DNA of 64,000 nucleotides from Streptomyces filipinensis (GTDB lineage Bacteria; Actinomycetota; Actinomycetes; Streptomycetales; Streptomycetaceae): NCBI RefSeq assembly GCF_014649495.1, contig NZ_BMTD01000007.1:310001-374000 (forward strand), given 5' to 3'. Below, piece by piece: positions 1-8,297 of the stretch. The translations under genes were made by a program, and so were the position numbers. Position 1 is the first letter of the stretch; the number at the start of each line of letters is the position of its first letter. Under the pieces are notes generated by a model. That model was given only the letters and a program-made list of their open reading frames with translations, did no database searches and had not been told where the DNA came from.

Positions 1-744
1 CTTGAGATCGGCCGCCGCCGCGGTGGCGATCTCCTGCCCGGCGCGCACACTGCCCGTGACGGCCACCAGCCGGACGAACGGATGGGACACCAGCGAGCGC
101 CCGGTGTCACGGTCGCCGCACACGACGTTGAGCACACCGGCCGGCAGGTGCTCGGAGGCCAGCCGGGCCAGGAGCACGGCTGAGGTCGGCGTGGTGTCGG
201 ACGGTTTGAGCACGACCGTGTTCCCGGCGGCGAGAGCCGGAGCGATCTTCCACACGGCCATCATCAGCGGATAGTTCCACGGGGTGATCTGGGCGCAGAC
301 ACCGACCGGCTCGCGGCGCAGCACGGAGGTGCGGCCCGGCGTGTACTCGGTCGCAGCGGCGCCCGGCAGATTCCGGGCGGTCCCGGCGAAGTACCGCAGC
401 ACGTCCACGACCGCGGGCAGTTCGTCCATGAGGAACAGCACCCGGGGCTTGCCCGTGTCGGTCACCTCGGCGTCCGCCACCGCGTCGGCCTGCCGCTCCA
501 GGGAGTCGGCGATACGCAGCAGGGCCGTCTGCCGCTGTGCGGGCGTCGTGGCCGACCAGCCGTCGAAGGCCCGTTGAGCCGCCCGGCAGGCCGCGTCCAC
601 GTCCTCGCCCCCGGAGAGCGGGGCCAGCCCGTGCTGGAGTCCGCTCGCGGGGGCGATCAGTCGCAGGGTGGCCCCGGAGGCGGCCGGGACGTCCTGGCCG
701 CCGATGTGGTTCAGCAGCGTGGTGAGGCGGTCGGTGTCAGCCAC
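1..744 (-). CDS. NAD-dependent aldehyde dehydrogenase, N-terminal part (cut by window edge)
   Basis: The frame is open from a GTG at 744 to base 1, giving 248 residues of a protein normally about 480-500 long. It carries the substrate and cofactor-binding hallmarks of the aldehyde dehydrogenase superfamily: PWNYPLMM at residues 155-162, then GNTVVLKPSDTTP, and VTGSVRAGQEIA near the cut. The catalytic Cys and Glu loops lie beyond the edge and cannot be checked. The start overlaps the stop of the upstream flavoenzyme gene by 8 nt (GTGGCTGA), which indicates translational coupling. As last visible gene of the amine-uptake operon it probably oxidises the aldehyde released by the flavin oxidase or Rieske step; aminobutyraldehyde- or betaine-aldehyde-type enzymes are the closest-looking relatives, but the substrate is inferred. 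Confidence 0.88.
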   Translation of the reverse strand, partial: MADTDRLTTLLNHIGGQDVPAASGATLRLIAPASGLQHGLAPLSGGEDVDAACRAAQRAFDGWSATTPAQRQTALLRIADSLERQADAVADAEVTDTGKPRVLFLMDELPAVVDVLRYFAGTARNLPGAAATEYTPGRTSVLRREPVGVCAQITPWNYPLMMAVWKIAPALAAGNTVVLKPSDTTPTSAVLLARLASEHLPAGVLNVVCGDRDTGRSLVSHPFVRLVAVTGSVRAGQEIATAAAADLK

Positions 745-2050
745 GGCGCAGTGCCTCCTCGGCGGCGGCGCGGCCGGTGCGGACCGCGCCTTCCATGTAT
801 CCGGCGACCCACTGGTCGGAGCCGCAGACGTAGAACGGTGGTTCATGCGTGCCGTGCAGCGGGCCGACCGCCATCACCTCGCCCGGCGGCCACTGGGTGA
901 CATAGCCCTGGGTCCACGGGTCGGTGCCCCACAGCCGCAGATGACAGGCGGCCGGCCGCAGTGCCTCGTCGCCGAACAGCGCGGCCATCTCGGCGAGCAG
1001 CTCCGGCGTGCGCAGATGGGGCGGGGTGCCCAGCAGCACGCCGTAGCGCTCGGGCGGGATCAGCGCCGACAGCACGCCCTCGTTCTGCGGCCAGGTGCTG
1101 CCCAGGACCCCTTCCGTCTCGGACAGGCCGTTCAGGCCGTCGGCGCGCCAGAAGGGACCGTCGTACACGGCGGCGAACTTCGCGGCCGTCGCCTGCCGCT
1201 GCCGGTGCAGCGAGGCCAGGCGGGCGTCGCTCACACCGGTGACGGCGACCGACCGCAGCGGTCCCACCGGCAGGGCGCTCACCACGGCCGCCGCGGTGAG
1301 GACCTCACCCGTGACCAGCCGCACGGCGCAGTGTCCGGGGCGGACGTCCAGCGCGGCGACAGGCGAGCCGAGGCGGATGCGCGGGCCCAGCTCATGGCCC
1401 ATGACCTCGGCGAGGGTGGCAGAGCCCGCCGCCAGCCGCAGCCCCTCCCAGGCGTCGTAGTCGTAGTCGCCGGTGCCCGGGACCGCCGCGCTCTTGCGCA
1501 GCGCGGCCAGCAGCGAGATCCGCTCGTACGATCCGCCCGCCAGGGCCAGTTGGCCGATGTCCCACAGCCGTACCACCGCCGGCGCGGCGTGGCGGGAGCG
1601 CAGCCAGCCGGCCACGGACAGCCGGTCCAGGGCGTCCGCCGCGGGATGCGACCAGGGGGCGTCGGGGTCGACCGTGGCGGCGAGTTCGCCGAACTCCTTG
1701 CTCAGCTGCTGGTGCTGGGCCATGTCGCCGGGGCCGAACCAGTGCGGCGGGTCGCCCGCCGAGAGACCCTCCGGGGTGGCACGGGTCATGCGGCCGGGTT
1801 CGGCGACGTAGCTGGGCACGAGTTCCAGGCCGAGCTCCCCGGCCAGCCGCAGATAGGCGGTGTGGGCGTGGCCGACCACCTCGCCGCCCAGCTGCACGGT
1901 GCGGCCGTCGGGGGTGCGGGTCTGCTCGACCCGGCCGCCGACGCGGTCCCGCGCCTCCAGGACGAGTACGTCGGTGCCCGCGGCGGCGAGGTCCCGGGCG
2001 GCGGCGAGGCCGGCGAGCCCCGCCCCGAGCACGATCACGTCGTGATGCAT
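737..2050 (-). CDS. FAD-dependent amine oxidase-like oxidoreductase
   Basis: This is a 437-residue flavoprotein of the flavin monoamine oxidase/protoporphyrinogen oxidase fold. The N-terminus reads MHHDVIVLGAGLAGLAAA, a Rossmann GxGxxG dinucleotide motif, followed by VLEARDRVGG, the usual FAD-binding continuation. Near the C-terminus, VCGSDQWVAGYMEGAVRTG matches the second FAD motif of amine oxidases. The ATG at 2050 is chosen because the Rossmann strand begins right after it; an upstream in-frame start at 2131 would overlap the ABC ATPase gene. It lies 25 nt after the transporter ATPase and overlaps the aldehyde dehydrogenase start. The expected chemistry is oxidation of a C-N bond to imine/aldehyde plus H2O2, feeding the dehydrogenase; the substrate is not known. 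Confidence 0.88.
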   Translation of the reverse strand: MHHDVIVLGAGLAGLAAARDLAAAGTDVLVLEARDRVGGRVEQTRTPDGRTVQLGGEVVGHAHTAYLRLAGELGLELVPSYVAEPGRMTRATPEGLSAGDPPHWFGPGDMAQHQQLSKEFGELAATVDPDAPWSHPAADALDRLSVAGWLRSRHAAPAVVRLWDIGQLALAGGSYERISLLAALRKSAAVPGTGDYDYDAWEGLRLAAGSATLAEVMGHELGPRIRLGSPVAALDVRPGHCAVRLVTGEVLTAAAVVSALPVGPLRSVAVTGVSDARLASLHRQRQATAAKFAAVYDGPFWRADGLNGLSETEGVLGSTWPQNEGVLSALIPPERYGVLLGTPPHLRTPELLAEMAALFGDEALRPAACHLRLWGTDPWTQGYVTQWPPGEVMAVGPLHGTHEPPFYVCGSDQWVAGYMEGAVRTGRAAAEEALRRG

Positions 2051-2075
2051 CGGTTTCGCTCTCCTGTACGGGGTG

Positions 2076-3146
2076 TCAGGCCAGGACCAGGCAGTGTTCG
2101 GGCCGCCAGCCGAACTCCACCGTCTCGCCACCGCTCCAGCGGTCCTCCATGCGGGCGCGGGCCGTGTTCTGCTCCAGCACGGACAGCGTGACGCCGGGGG
2201 CGAGCTCGATCAGGTACGTGGTGGTCGGGCCGCTGTAGACGGTCTCGCGGATCACTCCGCTCAGCATCGACATGCCCGGTTCGAAGTCCGACAGCCAGAT
2301 CTTCTCGGGGCGTACGGAGACGCTGACGGCGGTGCCGTCCGCGATGCCGGGCCGTGCGCCGACCGGCAGGGCGGGACCGCCGTCCAGGGCGACCTGACCG
2401 CCCCGGTAGGTGCCGCCCATCAGGTTCGAGGTGCCCATGAAGGACGCCACGAACCGGCTGGCCGGATGCTCGTAGACGTCCTCGGGGGTGCCGCACTGCT
2501 CGATGCGGCCCTCGTTCATCACGGCGATCCGGTCGGACATGGTCAGCGCCTCGTCCTGGTCGTGGGTGACGAAGACGAACGTGATGCCGACCTCGCGCTG
2601 GATCTGCTTGAGTTCGACCTGCATCTGCCGGCGCAGCTTCAGGTCCAGGGCGGCCAGCGGCTCGTCCAGGAGCAGTACGGCCGGACGGTTGACGAGCGCT
2701 CGGGCGAGGGCGACGCGCTGGCGCTGGCCGCCGGAGAGGGTACGGGGCTTGCGGTCGGCGAGGCCGGAGAGCTGGACCAGCTCCAGCATCTCGCCGACCC
2801 GCTGGCGGAGCTCGGCCTTGGCGACGCCCGTGCGCTTGAGGCCGAAGCCGACGTTGTCGGCGACGCTCAGATGGTCGAACAGCGCGTAGCTCTGGAAGAC
2901 GGTGTTGACGTTGCGCTTGTTCGGCGGCAGCGCCGTCACGTCCTCACCGGCGAGCAGCACCGCACCCTCGGTCGGGTCGCTGAACCCGCCGATCATGCGC
3001 AGGGAGGTGGTCTTGCCGCAGCCGGAGGGGCCCAGCAGGGAGAAGAAGTGGCCGGCCTCGATGTCGAGGTCGAGACGGTGGACGGCGTAGGAGTCCCCGA
3101 ACTGCTTGGAGACGCCGTCGAGCCGGACGGCGGGGGTCGCGTCCAT
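2076..3146 (-). CDS. Polyamine-type (PotA-like) ABC transporter ATP-binding protein
   Basis: This 356-residue ATPase has Walker A GPSGCGKTT, the ABC signature LSGGQRQRVALARAL, Walker B VLLLDEPLAALD and the switch histidine in FVFVTHDQDEA. About 120 residues of C-terminal TOBE-like regulatory domain follow, as in the PotA/CUT1-like importer ATPases. It starts 3 nt after the preceding permease gene, in the order binding protein, permease, permease, ATPase that is typical of spermidine/putrescine importers. It energises uptake of a cationic amine at the cytoplasmic face. Neighbouring oxidase and Rieske genes suggest the ligand may be a quaternary amine rather than a true polyamine; that part is inference. 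Confidence 0.95.
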   Translation of the reverse strand: MDATPAVRLDGVSKQFGDSYAVHRLDLDIEAGHFFSLLGPSGCGKTTSLRMIGGFSDPTEGAVLLAGEDVTALPPNKRNVNTVFQSYALFDHLSVADNVGFGLKRTGVAKAELRQRVGEMLELVQLSGLADRKPRTLSGGQRQRVALARALVNRPAVLLLDEPLAALDLKLRRQMQVELKQIQREVGITFVFVTHDQDEALTMSDRIAVMNEGRIEQCGTPEDVYEHPASRFVASFMGTSNLMGGTYRGGQVALDGGPALPVGARPGIADGTAVSVSVRPEKIWLSDFEPGMSMLSGVIRETVYSGPTTTYLIELAPGVTLSVLEQNTARARMEDRWSGGETVEFGWRPEHCLVLA

Positions 3147-3149
3147 GGA

Positions 3150-4031
3150 TCACTCTCCGGAGAGGATGTCGAGGCCGCCGCGGCGGCCGAAGAGGCGCGG
3201 GATGAACAGGGCCAGCGCGATCAGGCAGATGGATCCCGCGAGCATCAGCGTGCCGACGGCGTTGATGGTGGGCTGCAGCCCGAAGCGGATCGCGGAGTAG
3301 ATCCGCACCGACAGCGGCTGGGGGTCGACACCGGTGGTGAAGTAGGCGAGGACGAAGTCGTCGAAGACGAGCGCGAAGATCAGCACGGCCGAGGCGAGCA
3401 CGGCGGGCAGCAGGGCCGGCAGGGTCACCAGGCGGACCGCCTGCCAGCGGGTGGCGCCCAGGTCCATCGCGGCCTCCTCCACCTCCGGGTTCAGCGCCGC
3501 CACCCGGGAGCGCAGGATGACGGTGACGTAGGAGATGGAGAAGGTGATCTCCGAGAGCATCACCGTGCCGGTCGACAGGGCCACGCCCAGGCCCTTGAAC
3601 AGCAGCATCGAGGCCACGCCCGTGACGATCTCCGGCGTGACCAGCGGCACCAGCATGATCAGGCCCGCCAGCGAACCGAGCCGGGTGCGGCAGCGCACCA
3701 GACCGAGCGCGAGCGCCACGCCGAGGACGACCGAACCGGCCATCGCCACCAGGGAGATGCGCAGACTGGTCCCCAGGGACGAGATCAGTACGTCGTCGTG
3801 GACGAAGGCGCGGTACCAGCGCAGGCTGAACCCGCCGAACACGGTCAGCGACTTCTTGGAGTTGAAGGAGAACAGGGCCACCACGGCGATGGGCAGGTAG
3901 AGCAGGGCGAAGAACAGCCCGGTGAGGGCGATCAGGATCCGCGGTCTGCGGTCGGCGCGCCCGCGACGGGTGCGGGTCCGGGCCGCCGGGCGCGCGGGAG
4001 CGGTGGAGGAGGGCAGGCGTAGCAGGGTCAT
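3150..4031 (-). CDS. Polyamine-type (PotC-like) ABC transporter permease
   Basis: This is a 293-residue inner-membrane permease with six predicted hydrophobic segments. Its first helix, LIALTGLFFALLYLPIAVVA, follows a basic Pro/Arg-rich cytosolic tail. The EAA-type loop that contacts the ATPase is visible as EEAAMDLGATRWQAVRLVTL. The ATG at 4031 overlaps the stop of the upstream permease in an ATGA junction, which fixes this start; longer in-frame openings belong to shadow frames. It partners the PotB-like permease to form the transmembrane pore of the importer. Confidence 0.93.
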   Translation of the reverse strand: MTLLRLPSSTAPARPAARTRTRRGRADRRPRILIALTGLFFALLYLPIAVVALFSFNSKKSLTVFGGFSLRWYRAFVHDDVLISSLGTSLRISLVAMAGSVVLGVALALGLVRCRTRLGSLAGLIMLVPLVTPEIVTGVASMLLFKGLGVALSTGTVMLSEITFSISYVTVILRSRVAALNPEVEEAAMDLGATRWQAVRLVTLPALLPAVLASAVLIFALVFDDFVLAYFTTGVDPQPLSVRIYSAIRFGLQPTINAVGTLMLAGSICLIALALFIPRLFGRRGGLDILSGE

Positions 4032-4921
4032 CGGCGGGCCTCCGCCTCGTCCTTGCGGGTGCGCCGCAGATAGCCGAACATCCCGACCAGCAGCACCAGC
4101 ATCAGCAGCATGGTGAGCGCGGAGCCCAGCGGCCAGTTCTGGCCCTGGAAGAACTTGTCCTGGATGAGATTGCCGATCATGATCTGGTCCGGGCCTCCCA
4201 TGAGCTGCGCGCTGACGAAGTCGCCCATGGCGGGCAGGAAGACCAGGACGAGCCCGGCCGCCGCGCCCTGCCGGGTGGCGGGCAGGGTGACGAAGAAGAA
4301 GGTGCGGACGGGGCCGCCGTACAGGTCGCGGCCGGCCTCGATGAGGGAGACGTCCAGGCGTTCCAGGGCCGCGTACAACGGGATGATCATGAAGACGACG
4401 AACCCGTAGACGAGCCCGGCGACCACACCCGCCCCCGTGTTGAGGATCTTCGTGCCGCCGTCGGCCAGTCCGACGGCGCGCAGGGCGCGCAGCACCGGTC
4501 CGTCGTCGGAGAGGACCACCGACCAGCCGTACATGCGGACCAGGTAGTTGGCGAAGAACGGGACGACGACGGCCGCGATCAGCGCGTGTTTGTACCGTCC
4601 GCCGTGCAGGGCGATGGTGTACGCCACCGGGTAGGCGATCAGCAGGCAGATCACACAGGTCAGCAGGGCGTAGCCGAGCGAGCGGGCCAGGACCTCGGTG
4701 TAGGCGGGGTCGGCGAGGGCGCGCACGCCGGCCAGGTCGAAGCCGAAGCGCGGGTTGCCGAGGTCGTCGGTGGTGCCGACCGCGAGGACGGCGACGAGGA
4801 CCAGCGAGGCGATCAGGAACCCGGTCATCCACAGGGTGCCGGGCAGCATCAGCCAGGTCCACATGCGGTCACCGTCGGCGCCGCGCCGGCGGGTGCGCGA
4901 GGAACGGGGGAGCAGTGCCAT
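4028..4921 (-). CDS. Polyamine-type (PotB-like) ABC transporter permease
   Basis: This 297-residue permease begins MALLPRSSRTRRRG, with a basic cytoplasmic leader, then about six membrane segments, the first being LMLPGTLWMTGFLIASLVLV. The loop EAGRDLYGGPVRTFFFVTLP is the EAA motif expected to dock on the ATPase. Its ATG lies 1 nt past the stop of the substrate-binding protein gene, and its own stop overlaps the next permease start. The family moves spermidine, putrescine and related cations; substrate here is inferred from context. Confidence 0.93.
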   Translation of the reverse strand: MALLPRSSRTRRRGADGDRMWTWLMLPGTLWMTGFLIASLVLVAVLAVGTTDDLGNPRFGFDLAGVRALADPAYTEVLARSLGYALLTCVICLLIAYPVAYTIALHGGRYKHALIAAVVVPFFANYLVRMYGWSVVLSDDGPVLRALRAVGLADGGTKILNTGAGVVAGLVYGFVVFMIIPLYAALERLDVSLIEAGRDLYGGPVRTFFFVTLPATRQGAAAGLVLVFLPAMGDFVSAQLMGGPDQIMIGNLIQDKFFQGQNWPLGSALTMLLMLVLLVGMFGYLRRTRKDEAEARR

Positions 4922-4922
4922 G

Positions 4923-6047
4923 TCAGCCCGCCTTCACATGGGTCCAGGCGGTGTCGCGGGCGTCCTCCGCCGTGCGGCTGCCGTTGCGGAAGAACAGGTC
5001 CCCCTTCAGCTCCTCCTCGGTGACGAGGCACTCGGGGAAGGGCTTGACCAGCTCGGCGTAGGTCTTCTCGGAGCCGGCCACCGGCATCGGATAGCCGATG
5101 TACTCGATGTTCTTCTTCACGTTCTCCGGCCGCAGCATGTAGTCGATGAACAGCATCGCGGTGCCCGGGTGCGGGGCGTTCCAGGGGATCGCGTAGCAGT
5201 CGGAATTGATCGGCGTGCCCTCCTTGGGGGCCGCGAAGCCGAACACCGAGGGGTCCTTGGCCTGGTTGAGCATGGCGGCCATGTCGCCGCTCCACGCCTG
5301 GGTGATGACCGCGTTGCCGTTGAGCAGGTTGTTGTAGCTGTCGCTGGAGAAGCCGCGCAGCCGCGGGCGAAGGGTGCTCAGCAGGGAGGTGATGCGGTCG
5401 AGGTCACCGGGGTCGCCGGTGCTGACGTTCAGGCCGAGTTCCAGGGCGCCCATGCCGAGCACCTCGTCGCGGTCGTCCAGCAGGAAGACCTTGCCGCGGG
5501 CCTTGTCGCTCCACAGGTCCCGCCAGGAACCGGCGAGTTCGCCGATCCGGTCGCGGCGCCAGCCGATGCCGGTCTTGTACGCGGTGAACGGGACGGTGTG
5601 CGCGGAGCCCGGGTCGTACCAGGGATCGGCGAAGTAGGTGTACGTGCCGAATATCGCGTGCGCGTTGGGGAGCTGGGAGTGGTCTATCCGGTGCAGCCGG
5701 CCCGCGTGGGCCAGGCGCTGCGCCCACTTGGCGGAGGGGAAGATGACGTCGTAGCGGTTGCCGGCGTTGAGCTTGGCGACCATGCCCTCCATCGAGTCGA
5801 AGTTCGACTGGACGACCCTGACGCCGTACTCCTTCTCGAAGCCCTTGAACACGGCCGGGTCGACGTAGTCGGCCCAGTTGAAGTAGACGAGATCGCCGTC
5901 GACGCGCGCCGGGACCGGGGCGAGCTGCTTGGCGTCGGGCATCCTGGCGGGCATGAACCCGCAGCCGCCGGCCGCGGCGCCCAGCAGTCCGCAGGCGCCG
6001 GCCCGCAGCATGGCGCGTCGGGTGGGTGGGGGTACCTCGGGGGACAC
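4923..6047 (-). CDS. Polyamine-type (PotD-like) ABC substrate-binding lipoprotein
   Basis: This is a 374-residue extracytoplasmic solute-binding protein. The leader has a twin arginine (R10-R11) followed by a hydrophobic stretch and the lipobox GAAAGGC with Cys29, so it appears to be a Tat-exported lipoprotein. The mature part has the PotD/PotF landmarks LVYFNWADYVDP, VRVVQSNFDSMEGM, NRYDVIFPS and VPFTAYKTGIGWRRD. Acidic and aromatic residues in these motifs bind the amine groups of polyamines in studied members. It is the first transporter gene, 172 nt downstream of the Rieske gene on the same strand, so the two may be cotranscribed. Confidence 0.93.
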   Translation of the reverse strand: MSPEVPPPTRRAMLRAGACGLLGAAAGGCGFMPARMPDAKQLAPVPARVDGDLVYFNWADYVDPAVFKGFEKEYGVRVVQSNFDSMEGMVAKLNAGNRYDVIFPSAKWAQRLAHAGRLHRIDHSQLPNAHAIFGTYTYFADPWYDPGSAHTVPFTAYKTGIGWRRDRIGELAGSWRDLWSDKARGKVFLLDDRDEVLGMGALELGLNVSTGDPGDLDRITSLLSTLRPRLRGFSSDSYNNLLNGNAVITQAWSGDMAAMLNQAKDPSVFGFAAPKEGTPINSDCYAIPWNAPHPGTAMLFIDYMLRPENVKKNIEYIGYPMPVAGSEKTYAELVKPFPECLVTEEELKGDLFFRNGSRTAEDARDTAWTHVKAG

Positions 6048-6219
6048 GGAACGTCCTCTCCGTCGAGGAACGGCACAACTCCAGGGCTGGACCGGCTGGT
6101 CGGCTCACGGAGGCCCTGACTCCGTAGGGAAGACCGGTCTGGGGAGGGTGCGAGCGTGTGTCAGCGGGGGAGGGGTAAGCCCGTCCGGAGACGTACGGCG
6201 TAGGGCGCGCGGGAGCACG

Positions 6220-7395
6220 TCACGGCGTGCGGCCCTCCAGGTCGTCCCGGACCCGGCGGGCGAACCAGCCCACGGCGGCCTCGCGCTGCGACAGCGGCCC
6301 CGGTTCGAAACCGGGCGTGGTCAGCCCGGCCTGTACCCGCTCCACCAGCTCGGCGTCCTCGTCGTTGGTGACCCAGCCGATGTGGATGTTCAGCCGCCGG
6401 GCCAGCCGGGTGCGGACGCTCTCCCCGTGCTTGGTGTAGAAGGCGCCGGGGATCGCCGCCCGGTCCTGGGCGGTGGGCAGGGCGGTCCACGCGAGCACGT
6501 GGTCAGGGTAGAAGTCGATGAGCGTGTTCGGGTAGATCACGGCGTACCGCCACACCCGCCGGTCGGCCTCGGCCAGTCCCGGCATCGGGGCCGCCAGCCG
6601 CTGGTAGAGCCGCTCGGTCCAGTTCGAGGAGGGCTTGTCGCGCAGCGGTGACTCGAACAGGACGTAGTGCTCCTGCACGTCCACCGTGTACGCCTGGTAG
6701 TCGAGCAGCCGCATGAGCGCGGGGTGGGCCACGGGGACGTGGTACCCCTCCAGGTAGTTGTCGACGATCACCTTCCAGTTGGCGTTCTGCTGCTCGCCGC
6801 CGGACAGGTCGTGGATGCGGTGCTTGCCGACGGGGACGAGGTCCGCCCCGGCGTAGCGGCCCACGGCCTCGGCGAGGCCCTTGCAGGATTCGGCGAGTGG
6901 CGTCGCCTCCATGTCGAGGTTGACGAAGACGAAGCCCAGGAACGACTCCACGTTCACCGGGTGCAGGCCGAGCCGGGGCTTGTCCAGGCAGGGGATCCGC
7001 CGTGCCTCGGGCGCGCCGACGAGGCGTCCGTCCAGCTTGTAGGTCCAGCCGTGGTACGGGCAGCGGATCGCCTTGCCGGCCGGCTCGGGTGCGGTGACCA
7101 GGCGGGTGCCTCGGTGCCGGCAGACGTTGAGGTGGGCGGCGAGGCCGCCGTCCTCGGTCGGGACCACCAGGACCTCCCGGCCCGCGGCCGTGGCGGTCAG
7201 CCGGGCACCGGGGCCGGGGAGGTCGGACTCGTGGCAGACGAGCTGCCAGGACCGGGCGAAGATGTGCTCGGTCTCGGCCTCGGCGATGGCCGGATCCGTG
7301 TAGTAGCGGGCCGGCAGCGCTTCCCCGGGATGCTCGGGGGGCGGCTCCGGCGTATCGGCGGTGCCGGCGGCCGGCCGGGTGGGCGTGGGGTGCAT
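6220..7395 (-). CDS. Rieske non-heme iron ring-hydroxylating-type oxygenase, alpha subunit
   Basis: This is a 391-residue oxygenase. The Rieske [2Fe-2S] ligands are CRHRG followed 17 residues later by CPYHGW (C-x-H-x17-C-x2-H). The mononuclear iron site is visible as DNYLEGYHVPVAHP, with a late Asp in NTLIDFYPDH. No separate beta subunit is encoded nearby, which is typical of the homomeric choline monooxygenase/GbcA/CntA-like demethylases that act on quaternary amines rather than aromatics. The ATG at 7395 has a strong GGAGGAGG ribosome site; a longer opening to 7536 would run through the operator region. It is first in the leftward operon and likely draws electrons from the divergently encoded NuoF-like protein and ferredoxin. 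Substrate assignment is inference. Confidence 0.9.
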   Translation of the reverse strand: MHPTPTRPAAGTADTPEPPPEHPGEALPARYYTDPAIAEAETEHIFARSWQLVCHESDLPGPGARLTATAAGREVLVVPTEDGGLAAHLNVCRHRGTRLVTAPEPAGKAIRCPYHGWTYKLDGRLVGAPEARRIPCLDKPRLGLHPVNVESFLGFVFVNLDMEATPLAESCKGLAEAVGRYAGADLVPVGKHRIHDLSGGEQQNANWKVIVDNYLEGYHVPVAHPALMRLLDYQAYTVDVQEHYVLFESPLRDKPSSNWTERLYQRLAAPMPGLAEADRRVWRYAVIYPNTLIDFYPDHVLAWTALPTAQDRAAIPGAFYTKHGESVRTRLARRLNIHIGWVTNDEDAELVERVQAGLTTPGFEPGPLSQREAAVGWFARRVRDDLEGRTP

Positions 7396-7454
7396 GGGAT
7401 CCTCCTCCGCGCCGCGGCGGCGGCGATGGGCGGTGAGGCAATGCCGGGGAAATG

Positions 7455-7480
7455 GGCAGGTCCAGGCCTTTTGACCTGCC
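7455..7480. repeat. Inverted repeat GGCAGGTC-N10-GACCTGCC in Rieske leader
   Basis: Perfect 8-bp arms at 7455-7462 and 7473-7480 lie about 60 nt upstream of the Rieske ATG, between it and the first TGACTAA operator. It could be a small RNA hairpin or a second operator; nothing in the sequence decides. Confidence 0.45.
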
Positions 7481-7490
7481 GGGATCCGGC

Positions 7491-7508
7491 TGACTAATTG
7501 GTTAGTCA
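7491..7508. promoter_or_regulatory. Operator 1, TGACTAA-TTGG-TTAGTCA
   Basis: Perfect 7-bp arms around a 4-bp centre form a palindrome typical of TetR-family operators. It abuts and just overlaps the -10 of the leftward promoter, so a bound dimer would block Rieske transcription. Operator 2 shares the left half and most of the right half 57 bp away. The likely ligand is the TetR protein encoded at the end of the rightward operon. Confidence 0.72.
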
Positions 7509-7536
7509 GATTGCGTCCGGGGTGGTGCCAAGTCAA
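7508..7536 (-). promoter_or_regulatory. Leftward promoter of the Rieske/importer operon
   Basis: Read on the minus strand, TTGACT (7536-7531) is separated by 17 bp from CAATCT (7513-7508). This is a near-consensus vegetative promoter with a weaker first base in the -10. Operator 1 lies directly downstream. Confidence 0.5.
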
Positions 7537-7539
7537 GAC

Positions 7540-7569
7540 TTGTGGGCTGACTAATTAGTTAGTTAGTGT
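7540..7569 (+). promoter_or_regulatory. Rightward promoter of the ferredoxin/acyl-CoA operon
   Basis: TTGTGG (7540-7545) and TAGTGT (7564-7569) are separated by 18 bp. Operator 2 occupies the spacer, which would make this promoter directly repressible. The first gene starts 300 nt downstream. Confidence 0.45.
7548..7565. promoter_or_regulatory. Operator 2, TGACTAA-TTAG-TTAGTTA
   Basis: This second copy of the TGACTAA motif has one mismatch between its arms and an internal perfect 10-bp palindrome ACTAATTAGT. Its placement in the spacer of the rightward promoter mirrors operator 1 at the leftward one. Shared sequence argues that one regulator controls both operons. Confidence 0.7.
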
Positions 7570-7868
7570 CGTGGCAGGCGGAGGGCCCGGACCCGCAGCG
7601 CGTTCCCGGACCCACCCGCGCATCCCGATCCGCGCCCCTAGGCGTCCGATTCCGGACATCCAGGTTCGGGCGGTGCACGGCTCCGGCCAGTCACCTCGCA
7701 CCGATCCGGACACCCGCTGTCCCCGCGTGCACGGCCCCGGCGCCTGCACCCCGCACCCGCTTCCCGGCCCCCCTCACCCGGGCGCCGGAGCACCTCCCTC
7801 CCCATCCCGCCCTCGCCGCGCCACCCCGTTCCGGGCCGTCCGGACACGGTGCGACCCAGGAGGCACGC

Positions 7869-8297
7869 ATGAGCGCACGCCGAAGTCTGGTATGGCTCGG
7901 CCTCACGCCGGAGCCCGAACAGGAACTGCCCGCCGCGGTGGCCGCCCTCCGAGCCCCCGCCGACGGCCACCCGCCCCCGGCACTGGTCGCCGCCGAGCGC
8001 CACCGCGTCCAGCGGCTGGTGCTGCGCGGAACCCAGGGCGGCTGGCTGCGCTACCTCCGCGAAGTCACCGACCTGGTCGTCGAGGCCGCGGCGGGACCCG
8101 CCGCGACCGACCCCCGGCCGGCGCTGGTGGCCGGCGAGGTCGTCCTCGACCACCACCGCATGCTGATCGGCCTGCCCGGCACCGCCTACGCCCGAACGGC
8201 CGCGCAGCGGCGGGACCTGGAAGAGGCGCTGGCCCGCCTGAGCGCCCGCGGCCGTCCCGCCCACCGCGGCCACACCGAGCCCAGGAGCACCGTATGA
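7869..8297 (+). CDS. Uncharacterised protein, first gene of the ferredoxin/acyl-CoA operon
   Basis: This 142-residue protein begins MSARRSLVWLGLTPEPEQEL and has an AGGAGG ribosome site just upstream. It is soluble, Ala/Arg/Leu-rich and without Cys pairs, membrane segments or a motif I can name. The middle (VAAERHRVQRLVLRGTQGGW) and the end (AAQRRDLEEALARLSARG) look helical. Its stop overlaps the start of the NuoF-like gene in an ATGA junction, so it is made in step with that flavoprotein and may be an accessory subunit of it. That role is inferred only from position. Confidence 0.7.
   Translation: MSARRSLVWLGLTPEPEQELPAAVAALRAPADGHPPPALVAAERHRVQRLVLRGTQGGWLRYLREVTDLVVEAAAGPAATDPRPALVAGEVVLDHHRMLIGLPGTAYARTAAQRRDLEEALARLSARGRPAHRGHTEPRSTV

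Larger units (their letters stand above)
7396..7868. other. Divergent control region between Rieske operon and ferredoxin/acyl-CoA operon
   Basis: This 473-bp stretch has no convincing gene. Its AT-rich centre (7490-7570) holds two operators and two opposed promoter candidates described separately. An 8-bp-arm inverted repeat (7455-7480) lies in the presumed leader of the Rieske mRNA. The part from 7570 to 7868 is a C-rich leader of about 300 nt for the rightward operon in which I see no start codon with a good ribosome site until 7869. Confidence 0.6.
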
